NCBI RefSeq assembly: GCF_024584515.1
Contig: NZ_CP102173.1
Location: 2,046,001 to 2,110,000, forward strand
Reading direction: 5' to 3'
DNA: 64,000 nucleotides
Origin: Aeromicrobium wangtongii
Lineage (GTDB): Bacteria > Actinomycetota > Actinomycetes > Propionibacteriales > Nocardioidaceae
The notes under the pieces: model-generated
The model's database searches: none
What the model saw: only the letters and a program-made list of their open reading frames with translations
What the model was told of the DNA's origin: nothing
In this document: positions 38,631-47,798 of the stretch, in pieces
Position numbering within the stretch: position 1 is the first letter of the stretch
How the letters are laid out: every line of letters starts with the position of its first letter
Program-made: the position numbers and the translations under genes

Positions 38631-40075
38631 TGTCCGAGACCACGTTCGACGTCATCGTCATCGGCGCCGGCCCAGTCGGGGAGAACGTCGCGGACCGGAT
38701 CGTGCAAGGCGGTCTCACCGCAGCGATCGTGGAACGCGAGCTGGTGGGCGGTGAGTGCTCCTACTGGGCCTGCATGCCGACCAAGGCACTGCTGCGCGAC
38801 GCCGCCGCACTGCGTGCCGCGCGCGCCCTGCCCGGCGCCCGCGAAGCCGTCACCGGCGACCTGGACGTCGCAGCGGTGCTGCGCCGCCGGGACCGGTTCG
38901 CGTCCGACTGGAACGATGCAGGCCAGGTCGACTGGCTCAACGGCGCAGGCGTGGCCCTGTTCCGCGGCCAGGGCCGCATCGGTGGCGAGCGCGCGGTCGA
39001 GGTCGTCGACACCGACGACACCGTCACCACGCTCCAGGCACGCCACGCCGTCGTCGTCGCGACTGGCAGCCGCGCTCGCATCCCCGCTGTCCCGGGCCTG
39101 GCTGACACCAAGCCCTGGACCGGGCGGGAGGCCGCCTCCGCGGCGTCCGTCCCCGGACGGCTCGCCATCATCGGCGGCGGCGTCGTGGGAACCGAGATGG
39201 CCACGGCCTACAGTGCGCTCGGGGCGCAGGTCACGCTGGTGTCACTGGACGGCGTCCTGCCGACCGTCGAACCGTTCGCAGCAGAACACGTGACGGCATC
39301 ACTCAAGGAATCCGGCGTCGACCTGCACCCACGCTCCGGGCTCGCGGAGGTTCGCCGCGACGAGACCGGCACGGTGCACCTGACGCTCGTCGACGGCACC
39401 ACGATCGTGTCCGACGAGCTCCTCGTCGCGACAGGCCGCACACCGAACACCAGCCACCTCGGCCTGGAACACCTCGGCCTCCCACCCGGCGAGTGGCTCC
39501 ACGTCGATGAGTCCCTGCGCGTCCTCGATGCGGCGGGATCACCCGTCGGCGATGGCTGGCTCTATGCGGCCGGCGACGTCAACCGACGCGCGATGCTCAC
39601 CCACCAGGGCAAGTACCAGGCGCGTGCCGTCGGCGACCTCATCGTCGCCCGCGCACACGGCAAGGACGTCGACCTCTCGCCGTGGGGCCGGCACGCCGCC
39701 ACGGCGGACGAGCGGGCGGTGACCCAAGTCATCTTCTCCGATCCGGAGGTGGCTGCCGTGGGTCTCACCCAGCGGGCTGCCACCGAGGCAGGGCTGGACG
39801 TGCGGGCCGTCGAGTACGACCTCGGCGCCGTCGCCGGCGCAACCCTGCACGCCGACGGCTACCGAGGCCGGGCCGGCATGGTCGTCGACCAGTCACGCAA
39901 CGTCATCGTCGGCTTCACCGCCGTCGGGCCCGACGTCGCCGAGCTGGTCCAAGCCGCAGCCATCGCCATCGCCGGCGAGGTCCCGCTCGACCGGCTCTGG
40001 CACGCCGTCCCCGCCTACCCCACCGTCAGCGAGATCTGGCTCCGCCTGCTGGAGACCTACGGAAGGGAGGGGTAG
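38630..40075 (+). CDS. Pyridine nucleotide-disulfide oxidoreductase family flavoprotein
   Basis: 481 residues, homologous to dihydrolipoyl dehydrogenase and mercuric reductase. FAD fold VIVIGAGPVGENVADRIV, redox motif GGECSYWACMPTKALLRD near residue 42 (CxxxxC kept, but with SYWA instead of the usual LNVG), NAD fold LAIIGGGVVGTEMATAYS, FAD motif GWLYAAGDVN, and C-terminal HAVPAYPTVSE carrying the catalytic His-Glu pair. A disulfide or quinone substrate is likely, but unidentified. Coupled to the DUF308 gene and sandwiched between two esterase paralogues. Confidence 0.88.
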   Translation: MSETTFDVIVIGAGPVGENVADRIVQGGLTAAIVERELVGGECSYWACMPTKALLRDAAALRAARALPGAREAVTGDLDVAAVLRRRDRFASDWNDAGQVDWLNGAGVALFRGQGRIGGERAVEVVDTDDTVTTLQARHAVVVATGSRARIPAVPGLADTKPWTGREAASAASVPGRLAIIGGGVVGTEMATAYSALGAQVTLVSLDGVLPTVEPFAAEHVTASLKESGVDLHPRSGLAEVRRDETGTVHLTLVDGTTIVSDELLVATGRTPNTSHLGLEHLGLPPGEWLHVDESLRVLDAAGSPVGDGWLYAAGDVNRRAMLTHQGKYQARAVGDLIVARAHGKDVDLSPWGRHAATADERAVTQVIFSDPEVAAVGLTQRAATEAGLDVRAVEYDLGAVAGATLHADGYRGRAGMVVDQSRNVIVGFTAVGPDVAELVQAAAIAIAGEVPLDRLWHAVPAYPTVSEIWLRLLETYGREG

Positions 40076-40157
40076 CCGGCCGCCTCAGCACAACCGCAGT
40101 ACCGGCCATTCAGGCCTCTGACACACCACCGAACGTTCACCTCTCACAGGAGCAGTC

Positions 40158-41036
40158 ATGCGCACACCCCGTCACTATGTGGCCCTGACCGTCGCAGGCG
40201 TGGTCGCCATCGCGGCAGTCGTGGTCGGCATCAACACCGCGAACGCCAGCACCACGGCATCATCGGACACCCCGACGACACGAGTCGTCGACGCCACGGC
40301 CAAGCAGGCCAAGCACGCAGGCAAGAAGCCGACCATCGTCCTCGTCCACGGCGCATTCGCCGACGGATCGGGCTGGAACGGCACCATCGAGCGCCTGCGA
40401 AAGGACAAGTATCCGGTGGTCGCCTTCGCCAACCCCCTGCAGGGACCCACCTCCGACGTCGCCACGCTCAAGAGCTTCCTGAAGACGATCGACGGGCCGG
40501 TCATCCTGGTCGGCCACTCCTACGGCGGAGTTCTCATCAGCGGTGCCGGCGCGGGCAACTCCCACGTGAAGGGACTCGTCTACGTCGCCGCATACGCCCC
40601 CGACAAGGGCGAGACCGTGGGCGAGGTGAACATGCACCCCGTCGCGCACCCGATCCCCGAGCTGCCGCTGGTGGAGGTGCCGGTCAAGAACTCGGCCGGA
40701 CAGAAGGACGCGCTGTTGTACATCAAGCCTGCGAAGTTCCCCGCCTTCTTCGCCGCCGACGTCAGGTCCACGCTCGCCAAGGACATGGCCGCCACGCAGC
40801 GTCCGGTCGCCGGGAGCGGCTTCGACCAGCCCATCCGGGCCGCAGCATGGCGCTCCATCCCGTCCTGGTACCTGGTGGCCAAGCAGGACAAGGCCCTCAA
40901 CCCCGAGCTTCAGCGCTACATGGCCAAGCGGGCCCACGCCCACACCGTCGAGTCCAACGGATCGCACGCCATCATGGTGAGCCACCCCCGCACCGTCGCC
41001 AAGCTCATCAAGGCAGCCGACCACAGAACTCGCTGA
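40158..41036 (+). CDS. Secreted alpha/beta hydrolase (EstC-like)
   Basis: 292 residues. The N-terminus is a signal peptide or anchor (YVALTVAGVVAIAAVVVGI, then NTANASTT with an A-x-A-like site near 30). The hydrolase domain follows: VLVHGAFADGSGW, nucleophile VILVGHSYGGVLI, acid in VAKQDKAL, His in NGSHAIMVSHP. It parallels the cytoplasmic paralogue at 37270 and suggests the same substrate is handled on both sides of the membrane. Last gene of the plus-strand group, followed by a strong hairpin. Confidence 0.85.
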   Translation: MRTPRHYVALTVAGVVAIAAVVVGINTANASTTASSDTPTTRVVDATAKQAKHAGKKPTIVLVHGAFADGSGWNGTIERLRKDKYPVVAFANPLQGPTSDVATLKSFLKTIDGPVILVGHSYGGVLISGAGAGNSHVKGLVYVAAYAPDKGETVGEVNMHPVAHPIPELPLVEVPVKNSAGQKDALLYIKPAKFPAFFAADVRSTLAKDMAATQRPVAGSGFDQPIRAAAWRSIPSWYLVAKQDKALNPELQRYMAKRAHAHTVESNGSHAIMVSHPRTVAKLIKAADHRTR

Positions 41037-41073
41037 GCATCGACAGCCCCCCTCCTGTCCGCTCAGCGACAAC

Positions 41074-41102
41074 GGCGGGAGCCCTCATCCGGGGCTCCCG
41101 CC
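41074..41102. terminator. Bidirectional terminator hairpin
   Basis: GGCGGGAGCCC (41074-41084) pairs perfectly with GGGCTCCCGCC (41092-41102) around a 7-nt loop. It lies between the convergent secreted hydrolase (ends 41036) and LuxR-family gene (ends 41128). There is no long T-run, as is usual in high-GC actinobacteria. Confidence 0.75.
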
Positions 41103-41127
41103 ACTTTCGCGCTCGGCGGATATCCGG

Positions 41128-43851
41128 CTAGGACTGCTGGCTCGACAGGACGTCGGCAAGCTGGGCGCGGGAGCTGATTCTCAGCTTCGTGAACACCTTG
41201 CTCAGGTGGTACTGAACGGTCTTGGGGCTGATGAACAGGCGGGCCCCGACCTCCCCGTTGGTCAGACCCTCACTGGCCAGCCGGGCCACCTGGGCCTCCT
41301 GCGGCGTGAGCTGCGGGCCGGTCGCGACCGTGGCGCGCTTGCTGAGGGTCTCCCCCGTGGCCAGCAGCTCGCTCCGCGCACGCCCGACGAATACCGTCAT
41401 GCCCGCCGACTCGAACATGTCGTACGCGATGCGTAGCTGGGCACGCGCGTCGACACGGCGACGCTCCCGGCGCAGCCACTCCCCGTACAGCAGATGGGCA
41501 CGCGCCGCATCGCTCCGCATCCGCGTACGACCCAGCCGTTCGATCGCGTCGAGGTAGTGGCGCTCGGCCTCGGGCCCCTCGCTCAGCAGCGCGCGCGACC
41601 GCGATTGGATGCCGAGTGCCCAGTCCGTGCCGCTCGCGCTGGTCGCCTGCTCGAGCCGGGCGAACGTATCAACTGCCGTACTCGTCTCGCCGGCCCGCAC
41701 AGCGGCCTCCACCACCTCGACCGCCGCCCACGCCGACGACGACGCCAGGTCGGCCTGGGCAGCCGCGCGCTCGGCCAGCGGCAGCGCCGCCGCATAGTCG
41801 CCGGCGCCGTTGTTCAGCAATGCCTGGCAGAACTCGGCGGTGCTCAGCCAGATGCCTTCGCCACGCAGCATGATGTCAGCAGTCGTGGACTCGATGATCG
41901 CCCGGACCTCGGCCCGATCCCCGCGGAACGCCGCGAGGATCAGCCTGGGTTCGGGCCCGAGCGCGAGACCCGTTGCCTCGGCGACGATCCTCAGCTCGTC
42001 GAGGAGGACTCCTGCCGCGGTGAGCTCTCCGGAGAAGGTGAGCATCATCGAGCGGGAGATGAGCGCCAGCGGCAGCTCGGCCAGCGCGCCCGCCGTGCGG
42101 GCGAGCTCGATGTGGCGCGCCGACAGCACGTCCCAGCTCTCGTCGTCCCAGACGTGGAGCGCGGCGATACCAGACAACCAGAGCAGATTCCGCTCGCACT
42201 CCGACACATCGCTGCGTGCGGCCGTGACGGCACGACGCAGGATCGGAAGCGCCGACACGAACCCCTCGGTGCAGTACGTCGAGAGACCGTCGAGGAGCAG
42301 GTCGGTGAGGGTCGGATCGGCAGGATATGACAGGTGCCGCGCAGCCTCAGCCACCCCCATGACCCCGCCCATTGAGAGTCGGCCGGCGGATATCGCCGCT
42401 TGGAGCGCGCGCAGGTACGTCGCACGCGACAGGGCAGGGTCGATGGGCGCGAGCCGTCGGGCCGCCTTGAGCAACAACGGCGGAGCGTCGCTGCCTCGAC
42501 CCAGCACGTACGCGAGCTGGGCCCGGACAAGGTCCGCGCGGGCTGCCTGGCGGTCTGTCGTCGGGCTCTGCTCGACGACGGCCAGCAGATCGGCCGCGGC
42601 CTCGTACGCCCCCGATTCCACCTTGGCGCCGGCTGCGGCCAGGGCCCGCTCGACCCGCAGACTCGGATCGAGCGTCAACATGGTCGACCGCTCGAGAAAC
42701 GCCGCTGCAGCTGCCAACCCGCCCCGCGCCCGAGCCCGGTCGGCGCAACGTTCCAGCTCAGCGGCGACAGACTCGTCCGGGCCATTCGCCGCCTGGGCTC
42801 GATGCCAGGCACAGCGGTCGGGGTCACGCTTCGCATCGGTCACGTCCGCCAATGCCTGGTGCACCAGCTGCCGCTCCTGCAGCGACGCGGAGCGGTAGAC
42901 CGCCGAGCGCACGAGGCAGTGTCGAAATCGCACGTGAATGCCGAACTCGGCCAATCCGTCGGCAACGGCAGGTGCGGCGGCCTCGGTGTCGATGCCGAGC
43001 AGGGTGCCAGCGCGCCACGTGATCGTCGGCTCGCCCGTCGGCTCGGCCGCGGCGATCAGCAACAGCCTCCTGGTGTCATCGGGCAAGGCTTCCACGCGGC
43101 GCAGGAAGCTCTCCTCGATGCGTGCTGACAGACCCGCAGGGCTGTGCATCCCGAAGCCACCAGCCAGCTCATGACCCATCAGATCGCGATGGAGCTCCAT
43201 CAGCGCCAGCGGGTTGCCATGGGTCTCGGCGAGGATCCGATGACGGACCGGCTCGTCGAGCGGCCCGGTCCAGACGAGGTCCAGCAACGCCGCGGCATCG
43301 GCTCGCGACAGACCTTCGAGTGCGATCGTGGGCAGATTGGCGATCTCCGGGTCAGCGGTGCGTGTTGCGATGAAGAAGGCGATCGGGTCGGCGGCAAGTC
43401 GTCGGGCCACGAACGAGAGCACCTGCACGGACGCATGATCCAGCCACTGGAAGTCATCGATCACACAGATCAGTGAATGCCCCTCGGCCGCATGGGACAT
43501 CAGGCCCAGGACGGCCAGTCCGATCAGCAGCCGGTCCGGCACCGGGCCGGCGCTCAGGCCGAATGCGATGCTGAGGGCGTCACGCTGCGGGTCCGGCAGC
43601 TGGTCGAGCCGGTCCAGGATCGGCGCGCACAGGTGCTGCAACCCGGCATAGGCCAGCTCCATCTCAGCCGCGATGCCGGCGACGCGAACCACACGACAGC
43701 CCGCGGCCTGACCGACGACATACTCCATCAGCGCGGACTTGCCCACGCCGGCATCACCACACAGCACCAACGCGCCACCTGCCCCGGACTGTGCTCCGCG
43801 CAGGACCTCGTCCAGTCGGCGGCACTCGAGGCGGCGATCAATGAGGTGCAT
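41128..43851 (-). CDS. LuxR-family regulator with AAA/TPR sensor (LAL type)
   Basis: 907-residue large ATP-binding LuxR protein. Walker A GDAGVGKSALMEYV near residue 33, Walker B LICVIDDFQWLD near 135, a long helical TPR-like middle (300-820), and a C-terminal LuxR HTH (LTPQEAQVARLASEGLTNGE, VGARLFISPKTVQYHLSKVF). The start is the ATG at 43851; upstream in-frame codons would lie in the palindromic operator. LAL regulators activate target genes on an unknown effector. The convergent hydrolase-flavoprotein group is the nearest candidate target. Confidence 0.9.
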   Translation of the reverse strand: MHLIDRRLECRRLDEVLRGAQSGAGGALVLCGDAGVGKSALMEYVVGQAAGCRVVRVAGIAAEMELAYAGLQHLCAPILDRLDQLPDPQRDALSIAFGLSAGPVPDRLLIGLAVLGLMSHAAEGHSLICVIDDFQWLDHASVQVLSFVARRLAADPIAFFIATRTADPEIANLPTIALEGLSRADAAALLDLVWTGPLDEPVRHRILAETHGNPLALMELHRDLMGHELAGGFGMHSPAGLSARIEESFLRRVEALPDDTRRLLLIAAAEPTGEPTITWRAGTLLGIDTEAAAPAVADGLAEFGIHVRFRHCLVRSAVYRSASLQERQLVHQALADVTDAKRDPDRCAWHRAQAANGPDESVAAELERCADRARARGGLAAAAAFLERSTMLTLDPSLRVERALAAAGAKVESGAYEAAADLLAVVEQSPTTDRQAARADLVRAQLAYVLGRGSDAPPLLLKAARRLAPIDPALSRATYLRALQAAISAGRLSMGGVMGVAEAARHLSYPADPTLTDLLLDGLSTYCTEGFVSALPILRRAVTAARSDVSECERNLLWLSGIAALHVWDDESWDVLSARHIELARTAGALAELPLALISRSMMLTFSGELTAAGVLLDELRIVAEATGLALGPEPRLILAAFRGDRAEVRAIIESTTADIMLRGEGIWLSTAEFCQALLNNGAGDYAAALPLAERAAAQADLASSSAWAAVEVVEAAVRAGETSTAVDTFARLEQATSASGTDWALGIQSRSRALLSEGPEAERHYLDAIERLGRTRMRSDAARAHLLYGEWLRRERRRVDARAQLRIAYDMFESAGMTVFVGRARSELLATGETLSKRATVATGPQLTPQEAQVARLASEGLTNGEVGARLFISPKTVQYHLSKVFTKLRISSRAQLADVLSSQQS

Positions 43852-43864
43852 ATACCATGGAATG

Positions 43865-43878
43865 GTGACACATGTCAC
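43865..43878. promoter_or_regulatory. Palindrome upstream of the LuxR-family gene
   Basis: GTGACA-CA-TGTCAC is a 14-bp inverted repeat with perfect 6-bp arms, 14 nt upstream of the LuxR-family start. Its position over the transcription start region suggests an operator, possibly for self-control or a CRP-like regulator (TGTGAC half-sites). Confidence 0.5.
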
Positions 43879-43908
43879 ACCGCGCCACATTCGTTTCGGG
43901 AAGACCGC

Positions 43909-43950
43909 CGCCGATCGCCCCGGGAACGCGAGTTCACGGGGCGATCGGCG
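43909..43950 (-). terminator. Terminator hairpin after the PepSY-kinase-regulator operon
   Basis: CGCCGATCGCCCC (43909-43921) pairs perfectly over 13 bp with GGGGCGATCGGCG (43938-43950), loop 16 nt. It begins about 40 nt after the PepSY gene stop on the minus strand and separates it from the LuxR-family promoter. Confidence 0.7.
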
Positions 43951-43991
43951 TGTGCGGCACCAGGCCGTGGTGGACCTGATTCCGGCTGAGG

Positions 43992-44654
43992 TCAGTCCTG
44001 GTCGGTGTCGACCTGCGTGACCTCGAACGAGCTGCTGAGATCGATCTCGGTCTCGGCACCGTTGGCGGTGAGCACCTGGACCGAGTAGGCCTCTGCTGGG
44101 TCATCGCCGAGGTCGACGCCGGAGATGACGCCCTTCGCCTGCGCGAGAACCGCCTCGACGACGGCGGTCAGATTCTGCTCGGTGAGCTGTCCGACCGGGG
44201 CCGGGTCATCGGCGTCATCGGGCTCGGCCTTTTCGGTCCTTCCGACCGATGCAACGCCGTCCGCGCCGACCAGCACAGTCGTCTCGTCACCGTTGGATGT
44301 CTCGAGGTCCACGCTCCACAGGCCATCGCGATGCGCTTCGATCGATGTCGGCGTGCCCTCCGCCTCGGCGGTGGCCGCGGTCAGCACACGGACGAGCGAT
44401 GCGGCGTCCGTGGCGCCGTGGCGGGCCGCAGGCTCCGCGTGGTCAGTGCCGGTCGTGTCAGTCAGCGCACTACGGCTGACGAGGTCGTCATCGTCCCCGT
44501 CGTCGTCGGCCATCGCGGAGCCGAGGCCGATACCGCCGACCAGGAGGGCTGCAGCGCCGACACCGCCGGCGATCCATCGGGCCGGATGTGAGCGCCAGGA
44601 AGAGATGCGTTCAGGCTGGACGGGGTGGGTCTGGGTCTTTGGTGTGTCGGTCAT
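43992..44654 (-). CDS. PepSY-type membrane-anchored protein
   Basis: 220 residues. An N-terminal TM helix (WIAGGVGAAALLVGGIGLGS, residues about 28-47) is followed by an acidic Asp-rich stretch (ADDDGDDDDL) and two PepSY-like repeats (about 80-140 and 150-220: LTEQNLTAVVEAVLAQAKG, then GVDLGDDPAEAYSVQV). PepSY domains are linked to protease inhibition or ion/redox sensing in the envelope. It is the last gene of a unit with the sensor kinase and response regulator, 56 nt downstream of the kinase. Probably a target or accessory of that system. Confidence 0.75.
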   Translation of the reverse strand: MTDTPKTQTHPVQPERISSWRSHPARWIAGGVGAAALLVGGIGLGSAMADDDGDDDDLVSRSALTDTTGTDHAEPAARHGATDAASLVRVLTAATAEAEGTPTSIEAHRDGLWSVDLETSNGDETTVLVGADGVASVGRTEKAEPDDADDPAPVGQLTEQNLTAVVEAVLAQAKGVISGVDLGDDPAEAYSVQVLTANGAETEIDLSSSFEVTQVDTDQD

Positions 44655-44710
44655 GACTCCACCCTCGGGCCGAGCCGCTGAACAGGACCTGAAACCGCCT
44701 GAAGGCTCCT

Positions 44711-46039
44711 TCAGGCGGCAGCAGGGAGGGTGACGACGAACCGCGCGCCGCCGCTCGGGGACGCCTCGACGTGCACCTGGCCGTCATGGGCGCGGGCGAT
44801 TGCCCGAACGATCGCGAGCCCCAACCCGCTCCCGCCCGCCTCGCGGGCGCGGGCCTCGTCGAGACGGACGAACCGCTCGAACACCCGATCCCACTCGGCC
44901 TCGGGGATGCCCGCGCCATCGTCATCGACCGTGAGGACCGCTGTGCCGTCCACCTCCGCGACGCCGAGCGCGACCCGGCCCGCGGCGTGGCGGACGGCGT
45001 TGTCGACCAGGTTCCGGATGAGCTGACCGAGCAGCCGCGCGTCACCGGCGACCCGCGCGGCGCCGATCGCCGAGCCGTCCACCAAGATCCTCGGTGACGT
45101 CGTCCGCAACCTCGTCGCCTCCGCGATCATCAGGTCGTCGAGATCGACCGGCTCGGCACCGCGGGGAGCGCCCTCGTCGAGCCGTGCCAGCAGCAGCATG
45201 GCCTCGACGATCGCCTGCATGCGTCGCCCCTCCTCCAGCACCACGTCGGAGAGCTCCTCCGCGCTGGTCACCTCAGGGTGCGAGCGCGCGAGCTCGGCGT
45301 GCTGCCGCAGGGTCGCCAGCGGGGACCGGAGCTCGTGGGACGCATCCGAGACGAACCGGCGCTGAGCCTGCTGGGAGTCGTCCAACCTCGCCAGCATCCG
45401 GTTCATGGTCCCGGCGAGCCGCGCGATCTCGTCGCCGGAGCCGCCCTCGGGCACCCGGCGGTCGAGCCGGTCCGCACCGATCGCGTCGACCTCCTTGCGG
45501 ATGCGAGACACCGGCGCGAGCGCTCGCCCCACCACGAACCACACCGTCGCGGCCACGAGCGCCACCAGCACCGGGATCGCCACGAGCAGGAGCCGGCCGA
45601 CCGCGCCGCTCACCTGCTCGTCGTCCTCGATCGAGAATGCGAGCAGGATCTCGCGGCCGTCGTCGAGGTCCTCGCTCACCACCAGGGCGGGCTCGTCGTC
45701 CACGACGACCTCGGTGGGATCCTCACGGCGCGGCAGGGTCTCGCCCTCGGCTTCCTCCGACTGGGCGAGCACCGTCCCGTCCGCGTCCACCAGTTGCGCA
45801 GCCTCGTCATCGAGTCGCGTGATCACCTCCGGGCCCTGTCGCATCACCTCCTCGGCCAGCGCCTGCACCCTGATCTCGGCGGAGTTCTCGGCATCGGCGC
45901 GCAGGCTGTGGGCCAGGGCGGACCTGAAGGCGATCGCGCCGAGCGCCAGCGCCACGGCAACCACGACCACGGCACCGATGGTGACGCGCGCCCTCAGGGA
46001 CCGCAGGCGGATCGCCAGCCCGCGTCCGAGCTCAGCCAC
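44711..46039 (-). CDS. Sensor histidine kinase (EnvZ/PhoR class)
   Basis: 442 residues. TM1 (VTIGAVVVVAVALALGAIAF) and TM2 (LLLVAIPVLVALVAATVWFV) bracket an acidic extracytoplasmic sensor domain of about 110 residues. Then HAMP, HisKA with SDASHELRSPLATLRQH near 240, and HATPase with RNLVDNAVRHA, DDDGAGIPEAEW and GGSGLGLAIVRAIARAHDG. The acidic loop hints at cation or peptide sensing. The start is GTG 46039, overlapping the regulator stop by 8 nt. Confidence 0.93.
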   Translation of the reverse strand: MAELGRGLAIRLRSLRARVTIGAVVVVAVALALGAIAFRSALAHSLRADAENSAEIRVQALAEEVMRQGPEVITRLDDEAAQLVDADGTVLAQSEEAEGETLPRREDPTEVVVDDEPALVVSEDLDDGREILLAFSIEDDEQVSGAVGRLLLVAIPVLVALVAATVWFVVGRALAPVSRIRKEVDAIGADRLDRRVPEGGSGDEIARLAGTMNRMLARLDDSQQAQRRFVSDASHELRSPLATLRQHAELARSHPEVTSAEELSDVVLEEGRRMQAIVEAMLLLARLDEGAPRGAEPVDLDDLMIAEATRLRTTSPRILVDGSAIGAARVAGDARLLGQLIRNLVDNAVRHAAGRVALGVAEVDGTAVLTVDDDGAGIPEAEWDRVFERFVRLDEARAREAGGSGLGLAIVRAIARAHDGQVHVEASPSGGARFVVTLPAAA

Positions 46040-46709
46040 CGTGCACCGACAGGCGGTAGCCGGCGCCGCGCACGGTCTCGATGGTCGTCCGCCCGAACGG
46101 TCGGTCGATCTTGCGCCGCAGGTGGCCGACGTAGACCTCCACGATGTTGGGATCGCCCTCGAAGTCCTCGTCCCACACGTTGCCGATGACCTCCCGCTTC
46201 GACCGGACCTGGCCGGCGTGCCGCAGCAGGTACTCCAGCACCGCGAACTCGCGACTGGTCAGCTTGATCTCGGTCCCAGCGCGAGTCACGCGTCGGGTTC
46301 CCGGATCCAGGGTCAGGTCGTCCGCGGTCAGGACCGCCGGACGTTCCGGTGCGCCGCGACGCACGAGGGCACGGATGCGCGCGACCAGCACGGCGAAGGA
46401 GAACGGCTTGGTGACGTGGTCGTCCGCGCCGCCCTTGAGCGACTCGACCTCGTCCCACTCGCCGTCGCGTGCCGTGAGCATCAGGATCGGCGTCCAGTCC
46501 CCGGCGTCCCGGAGGGCCGCACACACCTTCCAACCGCTCATCCCGGGCATCATCAGGTCGAGCACGATGACGTCGTAAGAGTTCTCCTGTGCCAGCCACA
46601 GCCCGTCGATCCCGTCATGAGCGACGTCGACGGCGAATCCCTCCGCCACCAGACCACGGCGCACGCCCTCCGCGAGCGAGACCTCGTCGTCAACGAGCAG
46701 GATGCGCAT
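46032..46709 (-). CDS. OmpR/PhoP-family response regulator
   Basis: 225 residues. Receiver: acidic pocket VDDEVSL, phospho-acceptor in VIVLDLMMPGMSGW near residue 51, Thr in LMLTARDG, Lys in HVTKPFS. Winged-helix DNA-binding domain: LTSREFAVLEYLLRHAGQVR, then VEVYVGHLRRKID and ETVRGAGYRL. The start is the ATG at 46709; CACACT 6 nt upstream suggests a leaderless message. First gene of regulator-kinase-PepSY. Confidence 0.94.
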   Translation of the reverse strand: MRILLVDDEVSLAEGVRRGLVAEGFAVDVAHDGIDGLWLAQENSYDVIVLDLMMPGMSGWKVCAALRDAGDWTPILMLTARDGEWDEVESLKGGADDHVTKPFSFAVLVARIRALVRRGAPERPAVLTADDLTLDPGTRRVTRAGTEIKLTSREFAVLEYLLRHAGQVRSKREVIGNVWDEDFEGDPNIVEVYVGHLRRKIDRPFGRTTIETVRGAGYRLSVHGG

Positions 46710-46951
46710 GCACCCAGTGTGGCCGGTGCAGACTGAAGCCGGGCTGAAGGCCGGCTCCTGCGACCGGCGAAGAGCTACGCGAGACATGTGGGCGTGCGTA
46801 CAGCACCGAGATGCGGCCTGCCGGCAAGCTCCATCCCGATGGCGATTAGTCGGTGGAGGTACGGCTCTCGCCGCGGTTGCCATGGTCAAACGGATCACCG
46901 GGTGGGAACTCGTGTCTCACTGCTGCACGCATGTTGCACGAAACTGGAGAG

Positions 46952-46996
46952 CAAAGAGGCTCCCGGCCGCGTTTCCGCTGGTCAGGAGCCCTTTTC
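46952..46996 (-). terminator. Orphaned terminator of tRNA-Val(CAC), outside the island
   Basis: GGCTCC (46958-46963) pairs with GGAGCC (46985-46990), extended by an AAAG/TTTT base with one mismatch. On the minus strand a TCTTTGCT tract follows. It lies directly beyond the left 25-bp repeat. Before the island inserted this would have been immediately downstream of the tRNA-Val gene now at 52905-52976. Confidence 0.55.
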
Positions 46997-46998
46997 TC

Positions 46999-47023
46999 AC
47001 GGTGGGCGATACTGGGTTCGAAC
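46999..47023. repeat. Left attachment repeat (partial tRNA-Val)
   Basis: 25 bases identical to 52901-52925. They include the 3' acceptor strand and T-arm of tRNA-Val(CAC) in reverse orientation (core GGGCGATACTGGGTTCGAAC). After base 47023 the sequence no longer matches the tRNA, so this is the duplicated attachment fragment, not a functional tRNA. Confidence 0.9.
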
Positions 47024-47151
47024 TTTTGAGAACGGTTCGCCGCCTCTTCTTCCGATGACGGTTGTCCTGGCGTAACGTCGCAGGTCAGAGCCCTTTTTGG
47101 CGCGTTGCAGCGCCTGCCAGACCGGGACAAACCCGGCCATCCTAAGACGTC

Positions 47152-47173
47152 GTTATTCCTCGTATGTTCCTCA
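47152..47173 (+). repeat. Left TTCCTC arm-type repeat
   Basis: A 22-bp stretch with two TTCCTC copies 11 bp apart, matching 52836-52857 at most positions. It lies inside the island 128 nt from the left 25-bp repeat. The arrangement resembles integrase arm-binding sites; this is inference. Confidence 0.4.
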
Positions 47174-47198
47174 GAGGGCGGTACTGGAAGGACAAAAG

Positions 47199-47570
47199 AT
47201 GCCCGGAGAACCCTCGCGGACAAGGCGCGGATTCGGTCGAGTCGAAAAGCTTCAGTCCGGGCGCTACCGGGCCGACCGGTCCCGACGGACGGCCCTACCG
47301 GGCACCGATCACCTTCGATGCCAAGGACGACGCCGCCGCCTGGCTGTCGGCCCGCCGGCCCGGAAGGCGGCGGGTCGCGAGGACCTCCGCTGGCACGACC
47401 TACGACACACAGGCGCGGTTCTGGCAGCCCAGACCGGCGCAACTCTCGCCGAGCTGATGGGCCGCCTCGGCCATTCCACTCCCGGCGCGGCCATGCGCTA
47501 TCAGCACGCAGCCGCCGACCGTGACGCGGAGATCGCGAGACGGCTTTCCGCGCGCAGGAAAGATGCGTGA
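47199..47570 (+). pseudogene. Tyrosine recombinase (integrase) remnant
   Basis: The ATG at 47199 opens an integrase N-terminus (RRGFGRVEKLQSGRYRA). A frameshift follows and the other frame continues GPDGRPYRAPITFDAKDDAA, then AWLSARR. After a large internal deletion the first frame resumes at the catalytic C-terminus: LRWHDLRHTGAVLAAQ, LMGRLGHSTPGAAMRYQH. The catalytic Arg, His and Tyr of the last box survive, but the SAM-like core domain and first catalytic Arg are missing. About 124 codons remain of a normal 370-400. Clearly non-functional. Confidence 0.8.
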
Positions 47571-47798
47571 GAAGCGCACGCGGGGCGGATCCACCGCTGT
47601 TGCTTCGGTTTGGTCTGCGATGGCTCAACCCGACCGAGGTAGGTGCCTGTCCGGGTCGGCTGCTGGCAAAAATTCCGAGGCGGCACAACTCGCGTCTGCG
47701 GTCCATCGCTATATCTCGCAATCGAGATGTCGCGTTTGCAGGAAGTTACACGACCGGTCAGTCGAAGGTTCAGACCCCTTCGAACTCTGGATCACCTT

